A stretch of 36,424 nt of DNA from an uncultured Collinsella sp. Its GTDB lineage: Bacteria; Actinomycetota; Coriobacteriia; Coriobacteriales; Coriobacteriaceae. Within the stretch, counting starts at the first letter, position 1. Each line of letters begins with the position of its first letter. Shown here in pieces: positions 7,392-14,817 of the stretch. Where the stretch lies: the NCBI GenBank assembly GCA_902496645.1, contig CABVBR010000006.1, forward strand, positions 1 to 36,424. Direction: 5' to 3'. The position numbers were made by a program, and so were the translations under genes. The notes below the pieces were generated by a model. That model had not been told where the DNA came from, did no database searches, and saw nothing but the letters and a program-made list of their open reading frames with translations.

Positions 7392-8123
7392 CTAGTGCAG
7401 AATCTTGGACAGGAACTCGCGGCAGCGCGGGTTCTCGGGGTTATCGAAGAAGTGCTCGGGCGTACCCTCCTCCAGGATGCGGCCGTCCTCCATAAAGATG
7501 ACGCGGTCGGCCACCTGGCGCGCAAAGCCCATCTCGTGCGTCACGCAGATCATGGTGATGTCCTCCTGCGCGAGCTCAATCATAACGTCCAGGACTTCCT
7601 GGACCATCTCGGGGTCGAGCGCCGAGGTCGGCTCGTCAAACAGGATGATGGGCTGCTTGGTGCACAGGGCGCGGGCGATGGCGATGCGCTGCTGCTGACC
7701 ACCCGAGAGGTTCTGCGGATACTCGCCGGCCTTATGCGCCATGCCGACGCGCTTGAGCGCGGCGATGGCGACCTCGGTCGCCTCCTCCTTGCTCTTCTTT
7801 TGCAGCTTGATGGGCGCGAGCGTCAGGTTGCCGAGCACCGTCATGTTGGGATACAGGTTGAACTGCTGAAACACCATGGAGCTATACTTGCGAGCCATCT
7901 CCAGGTGATTCTTTTTGGTAAGCGGCGTACCGTCGATGATGACCTCGCCCGACGTGGGCTCCTCCAGATAATCGACGCAACGGATGAGCGTCGACTTACC
8001 CGAACCGGAAGGCCCGATCATTACGAGCTTCTCGCCGCGCTTGACGGTGAGATTGATATCTTTGAGCACATGCAGGTCGCCAAAGTACTTGTTGAGATGC
8101 TTGATCTCGATCATGTCTGCCAT
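7392..8123 (-). CDS. amino-acid ABC transporter ATP-binding protein
   Basis: 243 residues, the usual length of GlnQ/HisP-type ATPases. Walker A is GPSGSGKST (37-45), Q-loop VFQQFNLYPNMTVLGN, signature LSGGQQQR (139-146), Walker B ILFDEPTSALDP (Asp163, Glu164), and the switch His in CVTHEMGFA. It powers import through the two permeases downstream. It is the first gene of the operon; the ATG follows GGAAGGGACATTC. A TACAAT hexamer at 8159-8164 (minus strand) is a possible -10 box, without a convincing -35 box. Confidence 0.95.
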   Translation of the reverse strand: MADMIEIKHLNKYFGDLHVLKDINLTVKRGEKLVMIGPSGSGKSTLIRCVDYLEEPTSGEVIIDGTPLTKKNHLEMARKYSSMVFQQFNLYPNMTVLGNLTLAPIKLQKKSKEEATEVAIAALKRVGMAHKAGEYPQNLSGGQQQRIAIARALCTKQPIILFDEPTSALDPEMVQEVLDVMIELAQEDITMICVTHEMGFARQVADRVIFMEDGRILEEGTPEHFFDNPENPRCREFLSKILH

Positions 8124-8227
8124 GAATGTCCCTTCCCTGCGTTTACACGAGTTGAACTATTGTACGGAAAGAACCACGTTTCCGCAGCCCACACTACATT
8201 CCCGTAAAGAACCCGCAACCTTCCACC

Positions 8228-8298
8228 CACTCATTGGGGACAGACTTAAATGAGCACCCAATGAGCGGGCACTCATTTAAGTCTGTCCCCAATGAGTG
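8228..8298. repeat. perfect 27-bp inverted repeat with GGGGACAG core
   Basis: Arms CACTCATTGGGGACAGAC.. (8228-8254) and ..GTCTGTCCCCAATGAGTG (8272-8298) are perfectly complementary, with a 17-base spacer that repeats CCAATGAG. It lies upstream of the amino-acid ABC operon and downstream of the yqeY terminator. Confidence 0.85.
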
Positions 8299-8314
8299 CC
8301 CTTCAGCTGCCATC

Positions 8315-8349
8315 AAAAAAGGGGCGCGACCTCGTGGTCAGCACCCCTC
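8315..8349 (-). terminator. intrinsic terminator after yqeY
   Basis: On the minus strand GGGGTGCTGACCACGAGGTCGCGCCCC folds around ACGA, followed by TTTTTTGATG. It lies 26 bases past the yqeY stop codon. Confidence 0.8.
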
Positions 8350-8375
8350 AACATCAACTATGTGTCGGCCGGCAC

Positions 8376-8819
8376 TTACGCCAATTTTGCGCCGACGATC
8401 TTTGCCGCTGCCGGCTTGTCGAAGTTGCCGCCGGTGGCCTTGCCGAGTGCTCCCATGACCTGGCCCATCTGCTTCTTGGACGTGGCGCCCAGCTCGGCGA
8501 TAACCTGCTCGATCAGCGCCTCGAGCTCCTCGCCCGAAACCTGCGCGGGCAGCAGGCTCTCCAGAATCTTGACCTGCTCGGTCAGGTTGTCGGTACGGTC
8601 CTGGTCGGTACCGGCCTTGATGGACATCTCCAGCGTCTCGCTCGTCTGCTTAATCAGACGCTTGATCATGCTGTTGACGTCTTCCTCGGTCACGTCGCGG
8701 CGCTCGTTGACCTCGATATTCTTCACCTCGGCCTTGACCTGACGGATGATGGACAGGCGAACCTTGTCCTTGGCCTTCATGGCGGCGATCATTTCCTTCT
8801 GCAGCTCTTCGTTGGTCAT
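8376..8819 (-). CDS. yqeY: GatB/YqeY domain-containing protein
   Basis: 147 residues, a stand-alone YqeY-type protein related to the tail domain of the amidotransferase GatB. It shows the two-part helical layout: MIAAMKAKDKVRLSIIRQVKAEVKN, then EQVKILESLLPAQVSGEELEALI, and the conserved QMGQVMGALGKATGGNFDKPAAAKIV at the end. The precise role is not settled; it is assumed to interact with tRNA or with the amidotransferase. The start is the ATG at 8819 with AGAGAGGA seven bases before; an in-frame TTG six bases upstream is less likely. It follows the parvulin gene by 54 bases, probably in one transcript. Confidence 0.92.
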   Translation of the reverse strand: MTNEELQKEMIAAMKAKDKVRLSIIRQVKAEVKNIEVNERRDVTEEDVNSMIKRLIKQTSETLEMSIKAGTDQDRTDNLTEQVKILESLLPAQVSGEELEALIEQVIAELGATSKKQMGQVMGALGKATGGNFDKPAAAKIVGAKLA

Positions 8820-8873
8820 CTGCAAATCCTCTCTAATAGCGTGGGCGGCACTTGCGCGAGCACCGCCCCATGA

Positions 8874-10094
8874 TTACTCAGTCGTCGACGAATCGTCGGT
8901 CGAACTCTTGGTGACGCCCTTCAGACTGACGTTGTATGGCACGTCTTTGGGCATGGGGTTGACGGTGATGTCGGCATCCTTCTTGTACTGCTCCAGCCAC
9001 TCGCTGTACGCAGTGCTGGCCGCTTGCGTCTTCACCACGTTGGAGACGTACTTTTTGATGGCCTTGGGCACCTGGTTGATGTCATCGACCTGATTATCGA
9101 CATGGAAGTAGTCGGTGCATTTGATGATGTGGTAGCCATAGGTCGACTCGATGACTTCGCTCACGTCGTCCTTGTTGAGCCCCTCGAGCGCCGTCTGGTA
9201 GCTGTCGACAAAGGTGGTGAGCTTATCCCAGCCCACATCGCCCTTCTTCTCCTTGGAACCGGTGTCCTCGGAGTACTGCTCAACGGCGTCCTCAAAGCTC
9301 AGCTCACCGGAGTTGATCTTGTCCAGGCACTCCTGCGCCTTGGCCTTGGCGGCAGCCTTGTCCTCGTCGGAAGCGTCGGAATCAACCTTGATCAGGATGT
9401 TCGACGAGCGGCGGGCGTCGTTGTAGCTGGACAGGTTTTCGTTGATGTAATCGACAATCTCGCTGTCCTTGGGCTTGCTCGTGGGCGCGACGGCATCCTT
9501 GAGTTTCTGCTGCGCCAGACTCTCCTTGAGCGAGTCCTTGTAGGTGTCTTCGGTATAGCCGTAGGTCTTGAGGGTCTTCTTAAAGGCCTTGGCACCGCCC
9601 GCGCTCTTGCACGCGTCCTTCCAAGCCTTCTCGACCTCCTCGTCCGACACCGTCACGCCGTTCTCTTTCTGTGCCTGTTGAAGCAGAATCTGCTGCGTGT
9701 AGGAGTCGATGAGTTGCTTGCGATACTTCTTGGGCGTGAGGTCGTTGTCGACCAGATACTGCGCCCAGTCCTTGTCCTTGGTGTAGCCGTAGGACGTGCG
9801 CATGCTCATGATCTGCTTGGTCACGGTGTCCTCGGTGAGGTTGGTGCCGTTGATAGTAGCAGCAACACCGCCGGTCAGCTTGTAGCCCGAGGTGTCCTCG
9901 GCCTGCGACATAAGGCCGGAGCACGCCATCGCCGAGACGGAAAGCAGCATCGCCAGCACGCCGATGACCACCAGAACGACCTTAACGGTCTTGGACACGC
10001 GGGTCTTGCGCTGCTTCTTACGAGAGCTAGAGGCGGCGCGAGCCTGCTGCTCGGGCGTCGGCTCGGGTGCGGAGTTCTTTTTCTTATTTGCCAT
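8874..10094 (-). CDS. membrane-anchored parvulin-type peptidyl-prolyl isomerase (PrsA/SurA-like)
   Basis: 406 residues. A basic cytoplasmic tail (about 1-35, rich in Lys and Arg) precedes one membrane segment (about 36-58). Then come a SurA-N-like helical chaperone part (NLTEDTVTKQI...DEEVEKAW), and a parvulin domain from about ARRSSNILIKVDSDASDEDKA to STYGYHIIKCTDY, with the family's GELSFEDAVEQYSEDTGSKEKKGDVGW. It should help fold secreted proteins outside the membrane. A Cys follows the membrane segment (SAMACSG), but the residues before it are a poor lipobox, so a signal anchor is more likely than a lipoprotein. The ATG at 10094 follows GAAAGGCCAACT. The Ser/Thr/Asp-rich tail is low complexity. 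Confidence 0.9.
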   Translation of the reverse strand: MANKKKNSAPEPTPEQQARAASSSRKKQRKTRVSKTVKVVLVVIGVLAMLLSVSAMACSGLMSQAEDTSGYKLTGGVAATINGTNLTEDTVTKQIMSMRTSYGYTKDKDWAQYLVDNDLTPKKYRKQLIDSYTQQILLQQAQKENGVTVSDEEVEKAWKDACKSAGGAKAFKKTLKTYGYTEDTYKDSLKESLAQQKLKDAVAPTSKPKDSEIVDYINENLSSYNDARRSSNILIKVDSDASDEDKAAAKAKAQECLDKINSGELSFEDAVEQYSEDTGSKEKKGDVGWDKLTTFVDSYQTALEGLNKDDVSEVIESTYGYHIIKCTDYFHVDNQVDDINQVPKAIKKYVSNVVKTQAASTAYSEWLEQYKKDADITVNPMPKDVPYNVSLKGVTKSSTDDSSTTE

Positions 10095-10170
10095 AGTTGG
10101 CCTTTCGCATAACGAATCGAACAAACGCCATTGTGTCACAACGCAGCCCCCGCGGCACGCTTGGTGCATT

Positions 10171-10282
10171 GGGGACAGGTTAATCTGCACCATTTTGGTG
10201 CAAAGGGGACAGCTCTGGCAGCCGGCAGTTAGGGACAGTCCCCAAGTGCCGGCACATAAGGAACGTCCCTAGGTGCCGGCTT
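10171..10282. repeat. cluster of GGGGACAG half-sites and palindromes
   Basis: GGGGACAG occurs at 10171 and 10205, with GCACCATTTTGGTGC between them. A nested palindrome, GCCGGCA..AGGGAC / CCCC..TGCCGGC, and a further AACGTCCCTAGGTGCCGGC follow. No gene or clear promoter lies in this 197-base gap between the foldase and the PTS gene. Confidence 0.7.
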
Positions 10283-10291
10283 AGCCCCACC

Positions 10292-10756
10292 TTAGAAGTG
10301 ACGGCGGATGGCGTCGACCATGCCCTGGGGCGTGATCTGACCGAGCACGTCGGATGCGGCATCGGCGTCCATAAAGATGTTCATGAGCGCCTGCAGGGCC
10401 TCGACCTGGCCGCCCGGCTCGGCGATGCCCAGATTGATGACGATCTGCGCCGGCACCGGAGCGCCCATGCCAGCCATAGCGTTAAATGTCACGGGCGCGG
10501 CGGGCTTCACCACCGCGATATAGGGCTTGGCCACAAACCCCGGATCGGTATGCGGAATGGCAATGTTTGCCGCCGGCATGGCAAGACCCGTGGGATAGGC
10601 ATCCTCGCGCGTGCGAACGGCGTCGAGCCAACCGTCGGCAATGTAGCCGCGCGGAGCAAGCTCGCTCTCGAGCTGCGCAAACACCTCACCCGGCGTCGCA
10701 CACTGCCAATCAAAAAACACCAGCTCAGGCGTAAACAGCGCTTCGTTATCCGCCAT
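10292..10756 (-). CDS. PTS system EIIA component (fructose/galactitol type)
   Basis: 154 residues of the PTS_EIIA_2 family. It accepts phosphate from HPr on a histidine and passes it to a IIB protein during sugar uptake; the phosphorylation site is His69 in NIAIPHTD. Supporting segments are LESELAPRGYIADGWLDAVRTREDAYPTGLA and VINLGIAEPGGQVEALQALMNIF. No IIB or IIC gene lies beside it, so it either serves a transporter encoded elsewhere or has a regulatory role. The ATG follows AGAGAGGTGAGCGC. The upstream gap contains a 20-bp inverted repeat. Confidence 0.9.
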   Translation of the reverse strand: MADNEALFTPELVFFDWQCATPGEVFAQLESELAPRGYIADGWLDAVRTREDAYPTGLAMPAANIAIPHTDPGFVAKPYIAVVKPAAPVTFNAMAGMGAPVPAQIVINLGIAEPGGQVEALQALMNIFMDADAASDVLGQITPQGMVDAIRRHF

Positions 10757-10774
10757 GCGCTCACCTCTCTCACC

Positions 10775-10830
10775 TAGTCACCTGCGACGTTCTTAAACGA
10801 CTAGTCATTCAAGAACGTCGCGGGTGACTA
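10775..10830. repeat. 20-bp inverted repeat before the PTS gene
   Basis: TAGTCACCTGCGACGTTCTT (10775-10794) and its complement (10811-10830) differ at one base. The 16-base spacer contains GACTAGTC. It lies just upstream of the PTS gene start and downstream of the purN terminator, so it may be an operator or another mobile palindrome. Confidence 0.8.
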
Positions 10831-10833
10831 CCC

Positions 10834-10877
10834 AAAACAAAAGGTGGCCACGCGCGCCTTGGCGCCAATGACCACCC
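10834..10877 (-). terminator. terminator of the purFMN cluster
   Basis: On the minus strand GGTGG at 10872-10876 and TGGCCACC at 10843-10850 close a GC-rich stem (GGCGCC, GCGCGC inside), followed by TTTTGTTTTGG. It lies about 30 bases past the purN stop. Confidence 0.7.
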
Positions 10878-10908
10878 TGACCACTCAACTAAATTGTACT
10901 GTGCGCCG

Positions 10909-11610
10909 CTAGCCGCGGGGCGCATCAATTGCGACCTTGCCGCTCTCCAGCACGTGGACGCGACCGTCGGCGAGCATTTGTACGACCTCGGGATACAGCA
11001 CATGCTCGATCGCATGGATGTGCTCCTCGAGCGTGTCGACGTCCCAGCCCTCCTCAACAGCCAGCGCACGCTGGGCGATGATGGGGCCGTTGTCGTAGAT
11101 CTCGTTGGCAAAGTGCACGGTCACGCCGGTCACCTTGACACCGCGAGCAAACGCATCGTCAATCGCATGGGCACCGGTAAAGCTCGGCAGCAGCGCCGGA
11201 TGCAGGTTGACCACGCGATTGGGGAACGCCGCCAGCAGCGGCGTGTGCACCATGCGCATATAGCCGGCCATCACCACGTACTCGCAGCCGCGCTCGAGCA
11301 GCTCATGCGCGATGATCTCGTCAGCCGCGATGGGGTCGGCATAGATATCCTTGGACAGCGTGAGCGTCTGGATGCCCGCACGCTCGGCGCGCTGCAAGCC
11401 CTTGGCCGAAGGACGGCTCGACACTACAAGCTCAATCGAGGCGTTGAGCCTGCCGGCGGCGATAAGGTCGATCAGCGCCTGCAGGTTGGTGCCCGAACCG
11501 CTGATAAGCACGCCGATCTTGAGCGGCTCGGCCGTATCAGTGCCGGTCGGACGGGTGTAGGGCACAAAGCCCAGGCCCTCGGCAGCAGCCATCTGCTCGC
11601 TAGCGCTCAT
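10909..11610 (-). CDS. purN: phosphoribosylglycinamide formyltransferase
   Basis: Transfers a formyl group from 10-formyl-tetrahydrofolate to GAR in purine synthesis. The 233-residue protein has IGVLISGSGTNLQALID near the start, the catalytic Asn and His in VVNLHPALLPSFTGAHAIDDAF, and the loop VTVHFANEIYDNGPIIAQ with its Asp. A leader of about 30 residues (to about EPLK) precedes the usual start of the enzyme; it is not a signal peptide. The ATG at 11610 overlaps the end of purM by 11 bases, implying coupling. A later ATG at 11592 is possible; neither has a strong ribosome-binding site. Confidence 0.95.
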   Translation of the reverse strand: MSASEQMAAAEGLGFVPYTRPTGTDTAEPLKIGVLISGSGTNLQALIDLIAAGRLNASIELVVSSRPSAKGLQRAERAGIQTLTLSKDIYADPIAADEIIAHELLERGCEYVVMAGYMRMVHTPLLAAFPNRVVNLHPALLPSFTGAHAIDDAFARGVKVTGVTVHFANEIYDNGPIIAQRALAVEEGWDVDTLEEHIHAIEHVLYPEVVQMLADGRVHVLESGKVAIDAPRG

Positions 11611-12703
11611 CGGAGTACACGACCTTACCGGAGCCCTCGACGCACTCGCCCACGCGGAACGGCTTCTCGCCCAGCGCGACCAGTGCCTCGGTCACGGCGG
11701 CCTCGTCCTCGGGGGCGACGATCAGGCACAGGCCGACGCCCATGTTGAAGGTCTTGCATGCCTCGTTGGGCGCGAGCTCGGCCTGACGCGACACGTAAGT
11801 AATAACGGGCGGAACATCCCAGCCCATCTCGGCGCCGTTGCGGGTGACCACGGCGTCAACGTCGTCGGCGAGCGCGCGGTTGAGGTTCTCGGTAATACCG
11901 CCGCCGGTGATGTGGGCGATAGCATGCACGTTGGCGCCGCCGCGCAGCAGCTCAAGAATCGGCTTGACGTAGATGCGCGTGGGAGCCAGCAGGGCGTCAG
12001 CCAGCGAAGCGCCACCGAGCTCCTCGAGCGGACGGCTCAGCTCCTCGGCCTTAGCGGCGGCCTCGGGCGTGCCCGGCTTAATGCCGTCGACGCCAATGAC
12101 CTTGCGCACGAGCGAGTAGCCGTTGGAGTGCACGCCAGTGGAAGGCAGGCCCAGGATCACGTCGCCGGGGCGGACGTTTGCGGGGTCGAGCATCTTGGGA
12201 CGGTCGACAACGCCCACGGTAAATCCGGCAAGGTCGTAGTCAGCAGGAGCCATGACGCCCGGGTGCTCGGCCATCTCGCCGCCCACGAGCGCGCAGCCCG
12301 CGAGCTTGCAGCCGTCGGCCACGCCCTTGATGATCTTTGCCATGTGCTCGGCCTCGATGTGACCGATGGCAACGTAGTCCAGGAAGAACAGCGGCTCGGC
12401 GCCCGAAGCCAAAATGTCGTTGACGCACATAGCGACCAGGTCCTGGCCCACCGTCTCGTGACGGTCCATGATCTGGGCGAGCACGAGCTTGGTGCCCACG
12501 CCGTCGGTACCGCTGATCAGGATCGGGTCTTCCATATCCTTAAGCGCGGCAGCCGAGAATAAGCCACCAAATCCACCGATACCGCCGATGACCTCGGGGC
12601 GGTTGGTGTCCTTGACCATCTGCTTAATCGCGTCGACGGCGCGACCGCCCTCGGCGGTATCGACGCCGGCGTCCTCGTACGTCACATGCTTGCTGTCGCT
12701 CAT
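11600..12703 (-). CDS. purM: phosphoribosylformylglycinamidine cyclo-ligase
   Basis: Closes the imidazole ring to give AIR, using ATP. 367 residues, slightly longer than the typical 345. Motifs include YEDAGVDTAEGGRAVDAIKQMV, GGFGGLFSA, LISGTDGVGTKL and PVITYVSRQAELAPNEACKTFNMGVGLCLIVAPEDE near the end. The ATG is preceded by GAGAGGAAGGCTCAG. It lies between purF (157 bases upstream) and purN (overlapping); the purF-purM gap carries a GGCGCC palindrome and GGGACAG repeat copy C. Confidence 0.97.
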   Translation of the reverse strand: MSDSKHVTYEDAGVDTAEGGRAVDAIKQMVKDTNRPEVIGGIGGFGGLFSAAALKDMEDPILISGTDGVGTKLVLAQIMDRHETVGQDLVAMCVNDILASGAEPLFFLDYVAIGHIEAEHMAKIIKGVADGCKLAGCALVGGEMAEHPGVMAPADYDLAGFTVGVVDRPKMLDPANVRPGDVILGLPSTGVHSNGYSLVRKVIGVDGIKPGTPEAAAKAEELSRPLEELGGASLADALLAPTRIYVKPILELLRGGANVHAIAHITGGGITENLNRALADDVDAVVTRNGAEMGWDVPPVITYVSRQAELAPNEACKTFNMGVGLCLIVAPEDEAAVTEALVALGEKPFRVGECVEGSGKVVYSDER

Positions 12704-12814
12704 CTGAGCCTTCCTCTCCCACTACCGTGGCGCCGCGCGGGCGCCAAACGGTGCTCATAATTGCGTTCATTTCGGCGTGTGTCATAACAGCACCCGCCGT
12801 CATATCAACAAAAC

Positions 12815-12863
12815 AGCAGGTAAAACCTACCAAAATATACCTGTCCCCATATGGCAGGTTTTA
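12815..12863 (-). repeat. GGGACAG repeat, copy C, overlapping the purF stop codon
   Basis: Read on the minus strand it begins with the TAA of purF: AAAACCTGCC, ATAT, GGGGACAGG, TATATTTTGG, TAGGTTTTACCTGC. It matches copy A after pth nearly base for base, including use of its first bases as the stop codon. AAAACCTGCC and GGTAGGTTTT pair with one G-T contact. It may modulate expression of purM downstream. Confidence 0.85.
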
Positions 12864-14531
12864 GGCCTCGCCGTGCTCCTCTTCCCAGCTGCGGTCGTCG
12901 TATTTCTCGACCACGGCGTCGTCGTCAAAGTACAGCGGCTTGTCCAGGTTGCGGGGCTTAAAGCCCTCCATAAACTTGTCGCGGCCAAAGCTCTCGGGAA
13001 TCGCCACGGGATAGCGGCCGGTAAAGCACGCGTCGCAGTAGCCGCCCTTGGGCATGACCTTAAGCAGGCCCTCGACCGAAAGGAAGGCCAGCGAATCGGC
13101 GCCGATATACTCGCAAATCTCGTCGACCGTCTTGTTGGCGCTGATGAGCTGCGACTGAACGTCGGTATCGATGCCGTAGAAGCACGGCCAGATGACCTCG
13201 GGCGAGTTGATGCGGATGTGAATCTCCTTGGCGCCGGCGTTGCGCAGCATCTTGACGAGCTGCACCATGGTGGTGCCGCGCACGATGGAGTCGTCGATGA
13301 CGACCAGGCGCTTGCCCTCGATATTGTCGCGCAGCGGGTTGAGTTTCATACGCACGCCCATGGCGCGCAACTCCTGCGTAGGCTCGATAAACGTACGGCC
13401 CACGTAGCGGTTCTTGATAAGGCCCTCGCCAAAGGGAATACCGCTCTCGTGCGAATACCCCTCCGCGGGCGGCAGGCCGGAGTCGGGCACGCCGATGACC
13501 AGGTCGGCCTCGACGGGCTCCTCGTGTGCCAGCTGGCGACCCATGTCGTAACGGCAGGCATAGACGCTCTTGCCGTTCATGATGGAGTCGGGGCGGGCAA
13601 AGTAGACCTGCTCAAAGATGCAGTTGGCGGGCTCTTCGGCTGCAGGCACGCCCTGCTCGGATACCAGACCCTCGGCGCTGATGCGCAAGATCTCGCCGGG
13701 ACGGACGTCACGGACGTACTCGGCACCCACGATGTCGAGTGCGCAGGTCTCGGAAGCAACGACCCAGCCGCCGGCGCGCGTGACACGGACGGCGGAGTCG
13801 ACCGTCGCGGCGCCGTCCTGCGACGGCAGCTGCGAAACGGCTGCGGCGTCGGCCTGATCCAGACCCTCGTCCACCAGCTTGCCCAGCACGAGCGGGCGAA
13901 TGCCGTGCGGATCGCGGAATGCATAGAGCGCCTGCTCGTTGATGAGCGTCATGGCGTAGCCGCCGCGCACGAGCTCCATGGTCTTGCGAATGCCCTCGCG
14001 CAGATGGCCTGTACGCTGGGTAAAGTAGCCGATGAGTTTGGTCGCGACCTCGGAATCCGAATTGGAGAGGAATGGCACGCCCAGCTCGATCAGCTGGCGG
14101 CGCAGCTCGTCGGTGTTGACCAGAGTGCCGTTGTGAGCAAGCGCGATAATGACGCTGTTGATGGTAGAGAGGTGCGGCTGAGAGGCTTCCCAGCTCTTGG
14201 CGCCGGCGGTGCCGTAGCGCACATGACCCACGGCCAGCTGGCCGGAGAGCGTCGACAGGTCGGCATTGGAGAACACGCGGTCGAGCAGGCCCAGATCCTT
14301 GCGGACCATAACCGTGCCGCCGTCACCCACGGCGATTCCCGCCGATTCCTGGCCACGGTGCTGCAGTGCACGCAGGCCAAAGTACGTCAGTCGAGCCACG
14401 TCGCGATCGGGCGCCCATACGCCGAAAATGCCACATTCCTCATGCAGCTGGTCGGAGTCCGGATCATACGTCGACATGGTGTTCACCTGTCCCGCGGCAC
14501 GCTCGGCCGCGCGGATGGTTTCTTGAGACAT
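12861..14531 (-). CDS. purF: amidophosphoribosyltransferase
   Basis: Commits PRPP to purine synthesis by making phosphoribosylamine with glutamine. The 556-residue protein has a propeptide-like leader of about 32 residues ending before Cys33 (EECGIFG), the N-terminal nucleophile after processing. Next come the glutaminase part (RALQHRGQESAGIAV, VGHVRYGT) and the PRTase domain with its PRPP loop VVIDDSIVRGTTM. A C-terminal CDAC pair and other cysteines match the [4Fe-4S]-containing Bacillus-type enzyme. The ATG at 14531 follows GAGGGG. The stop codon is supplied by a dispersed repeat. Confidence 0.97.
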   Translation of the reverse strand: MSQETIRAAERAAGQVNTMSTYDPDSDQLHEECGIFGVWAPDRDVARLTYFGLRALQHRGQESAGIAVGDGGTVMVRKDLGLLDRVFSNADLSTLSGQLAVGHVRYGTAGAKSWEASQPHLSTINSVIIALAHNGTLVNTDELRRQLIELGVPFLSNSDSEVATKLIGYFTQRTGHLREGIRKTMELVRGGYAMTLINEQALYAFRDPHGIRPLVLGKLVDEGLDQADAAAVSQLPSQDGAATVDSAVRVTRAGGWVVASETCALDIVGAEYVRDVRPGEILRISAEGLVSEQGVPAAEEPANCIFEQVYFARPDSIMNGKSVYACRYDMGRQLAHEEPVEADLVIGVPDSGLPPAEGYSHESGIPFGEGLIKNRYVGRTFIEPTQELRAMGVRMKLNPLRDNIEGKRLVVIDDSIVRGTTMVQLVKMLRNAGAKEIHIRINSPEVIWPCFYGIDTDVQSQLISANKTVDEICEYIGADSLAFLSVEGLLKVMPKGGYCDACFTGRYPVAIPESFGRDKFMEGFKPRNLDKPLYFDDDAVVEKYDDRSWEEEHGEA

Positions 14532-14573
14532 GGTATCCCCTCAGAGCCTCGTATTTTTGGCGTTACCCGCCTT

Positions 14574-14579
14574 ATTATA
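14574..14579 (-). promoter_or_regulatory. possible purF -10 box
   Basis: A perfect TATAAT on the minus strand, 43 bases before the purF start. The -35 region (TGGGGA) is weak. Confidence 0.4.
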
Positions 14580-14762
14580 CGCACGGCGCGACGTGCTCCC
14601 CAGCGCATGAGCAGCGCTTTTTAAAAGCCCACCGAGCTAATAATCCGTTTTGTTGCCAAACATTTTATCGGTCTGTCCAGCGTAAGTGCCCGCGCCCCCA
14701 GATGGCCGCCGCGTCCGCCGTTGGGGATTACAAAGTTGCAATTGGGACGTTCGTCCTGTCTT

Positions 14763-14791
14763 TTGGCAGGTCGGCGGCGTATCCTTATAAT
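14763..14791 (+). promoter_or_regulatory. sigma-70-type promoter of the downstream membrane protein
   Basis: TTGGCA (14763-14768), 17 bases, TATAAT (14786-14791), 26 bases before the start codon. It is the best-formed promoter in the window. The rest of the 286-base divergent gap from purF shows no gene. Confidence 0.75.
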
Positions 14792-14817
14792 CTACAACAA
14801 AGCGAGAAAGGTTCTGT

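Noticed and set aside
10171..10282. Short repeats considered as a CRISPR remnant
   Set aside because: The units differ in sequence and spacing, are palindromic, and no cas gene is present.
12777..14624. 615-residue plus-strand open frame over purF
   Set aside because: Reverse-frame shadow of purF, whose catalytic motifs are intact on the minus strand; the Val/Asp/His-rich composition is typical of such shadows.
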